6,425 nucleotides of DNA from Clostridiales bacterium (GTDB lineage Bacteria; Bacillota; Clostridia; Oscillospirales; CAG-382), in NCBI GenBank assembly GCA_003452915.1, contig DMMZ01000060.1, forward strand, positions 68,823 through 75,247, in the 5' to 3' direction. Positions 5,155 through 6,425 of the stretch are shown in pieces. The notes under the pieces were generated by a model. That model was not told the DNA's origin. It was given only the letters and a program-made list of their open reading frames with translations, and made no database searches. Position 1 is the stretch's first letter, and each line of letters opens with the position of its first letter. The position numbers and the translations under genes were made by a program.

Positions 5155-6425
5155 ATGGCAAAAATTATTGGTATAGACCTTGGTACAACAAACTCCTGCG
5201 TAGCGGTTTATGAGGGCGGAGAGCCTGCTGTTATCGCAAACGCAGAGGGTAACAGAACAACACCTTCTGTTGTTGCATTTTCAAAATCAGGTGAAAGAAT
5301 GGTAGGACAGGTCGCTAAAAGACAAGCGATCACAAACCCCGACCGCACTGTTATTTCTATAAAAAGAGAAATGGGTACAAACAAAAAGATTTCTATAGAT
5401 GGAAAGAATTATACCCCTCAGGAAATCAGTGCAATGATTCTTCAGAAGTTAAAAGCTGATGCAGAGAGCTTTTTAGGCACAAAAATTACACAGGCCGTTA
5501 TTACTGTTCCCGCTTATTTCTCGGACGCACAGCGTCAGGCAACTAAGGATGCAGGAAAAATCGCAGGACTTGAGGTTCTTCGTATAATCAATGAGCCGAC
5601 AGCTGCTGCTCTTGCATACGGTCTTGACAAGGAAATCAATCAAAAGGTTCTTATTTATGACCTTGGTGGCGGAACCTTTGACGTATCGTTGCTTGATATC
5701 AGTGACGGTGTATTTGAAGTTCTTGCAACCTCAGGCGATACAAGACTCGGTGGTGACGACTTTGACCAGAAGGTTATGGATTGGATTGCTGATTCCTTTA
5801 AAGCAGAGAACGGTATCGATCTCAGAAATGATAAGATGGCTATACAGCGTCTTAAGGAAGCTGCTGAGAAAGCAAAAATTGAACTTTCCGGCATGATGAG
5901 TACCAACATCAATCTACCTTTCATAACTGCAGATGCAACAGGACCAAAGCACTTTGACGCAACTCTTACTAGATCAAAGTTTAACGAGCTTACATCAAAT
6001 TTGGTAGAGAAAACAATGGGACCGCTTCGTCAGGCACTTAACGATGCAGGACTTAAACCATCACAGGTTGACAAGATTCTTCTTGTCGGTGGTTCAACCC
6101 GTATTCCTGCTGTTATAGATGCAGTTAAAGGCTTCATAGGTAAAGAACCGTTTAAGGGTATCAATCCTGATGAATGCGTTGCTGTCGGTGCTGCTATACA
6201 GGCAGGCGTTCTTGGTGGCGATGTAAAAGACCTTCTTCTTCTTGACGTAACTCCCCTTTCGCTTGGTATCGAGACACTTGGTGGTGTATTTAATAAAATT
6301 ATTGAGAGAAACACAACTATTCCAGTTCAGAAGAGCCAGGTTTATTCAACAGCTGCCGATGGACAAACTTCGGTTGAAGTTCATGTACTTCAAGGCGAAC
6401 GTGAGATGGCTTCTGGTAACACAAC
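5155..6425 (+). CDS. dnaK: Chaperone DnaK (Hsp70), 3' end outside window
   Basis: The frame is open from the ATG to the right edge: 423 residues of about 600-620. DnaK is the cytoplasmic ATP-dependent Hsp70 working with DnaJ and GrpE. The nucleotide-binding domain (1 to about 355) has all three Hsp70 signatures: IDLGTTNS (7-14), IYDLGGGTFDVSLL (167-180) and ILLVGGSTRIPAV (308-320). Catalytic residues are in place: Asp8, Lys70, Glu147, Thr174 and Asp176 (E. coli Lys70, Glu171, Thr199, Asp201). The interdomain linker DLLLLDVTPL (359-368) follows, then the first part of the substrate-binding domain. Between Lys70 and the ISA segment it is 24 residues shorter than E. coli DnaK, the known Gram-positive form. 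No frameshift is seen. It is the third gene of the CIRCE-controlled operon; dnaJ probably follows outside the window. Confidence 0.99.
   Translation, partial: MAKIIGIDLGTTNSCVAVYEGGEPAVIANAEGNRTTPSVVAFSKSGERMVGQVAKRQAITNPDRTVISIKREMGTNKKISIDGKNYTPQEISAMILQKLKADAESFLGTKITQAVITVPAYFSDAQRQATKDAGKIAGLEVLRIINEPTAAALAYGLDKEINQKVLIYDLGGGTFDVSLLDISDGVFEVLATSGDTRLGGDDFDQKVMDWIADSFKAENGIDLRNDKMAIQRLKEAAEKAKIELSGMMSTNINLPFITADATGPKHFDATLTRSKFNELTSNLVEKTMGPLRQALNDAGLKPSQVDKILLVGGSTRIPAVIDAVKGFIGKEPFKGINPDECVAVGAAIQAGVLGGDVKDLLLLDVTPLSLGIETLGGVFNKIIERNTTIPVQKSQVYSTAADGQTSVEVHVLQGEREMASGNT

Noticed and set aside
5591..5896. Plus-strand open frame inside dnaK in another reading frame
   Set aside because: It lies wholly within the conserved DnaK nucleotide-binding domain and encodes nothing recognisable. 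The same applies to 224-481 and 698-907 inside the GH36 gene.

Overview
The window is a piece of an AT-rich, Gram-positive-type chromosome, most likely from a clostridial anaerobe of the Oscillospiraceae/Lachnospiraceae kind. Four things point there: the hrcA-grpE-dnaK order behind a CIRCE operator; a DnaK that lacks the roughly 24-residue nucleotide-binding-domain insert of proteobacterial DnaK; strong AGGAGG-type ribosome binding sites with TTGACN/TATAAT promoters; and a secreted protein ending in a PxTGD-plus-membrane-anchor tail. The genus cannot be named from the sequence alone.

Layout from left to right. (1) Positions 1-957 hold the C-terminal part of a GH36 alpha-galactosidase with both catalytic aspartates, followed by a plausible hairpin terminator. 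(2) Positions 1141-1920 encode a secreted 259-residue protein with a probable galactose-binding-like beta-sandwich and a sortase-like IPETGD tail. (3) A 12-bp perfect hairpin at 1945-1974 separates it from a convergent minus-strand pair and probably terminates both strands. (4) The minus-strand pair is a 100-residue MGMT-family DNA alkyltransferase domain (2936-3238) followed by a DUF1848 protein with a C-terminal radical-SAM-like cysteine cluster (1986-2912), transcribed from a good promoter at 3270-3298. (5) A divergent regulatory region leads to the class I heat-shock operon: promoter, CIRCE, hrcA (3480-4556), grpE (4534-5115, overlapping hrcA) and dnaK (5155 to beyond the right edge).

The heat-shock genes work as a unit. 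HrcA represses its own operon at CIRCE, DnaK is the Hsp70 chaperone, and GrpE is its nucleotide exchange factor; dnaJ is expected just past the window. The GH36 enzyme and the surface protein look like carbohydrate-utilisation or surface functions. The alkyltransferase/DUF1848 pair is a small co-transcribed unit whose joint role is unknown. I see no mobile element, CRISPR array, RNA gene or clearly new multi-gene system. The least explained parts are the DUF1848/MGMT pair, with a Gln at the usual arginine-finger position, and the anchored surface protein.
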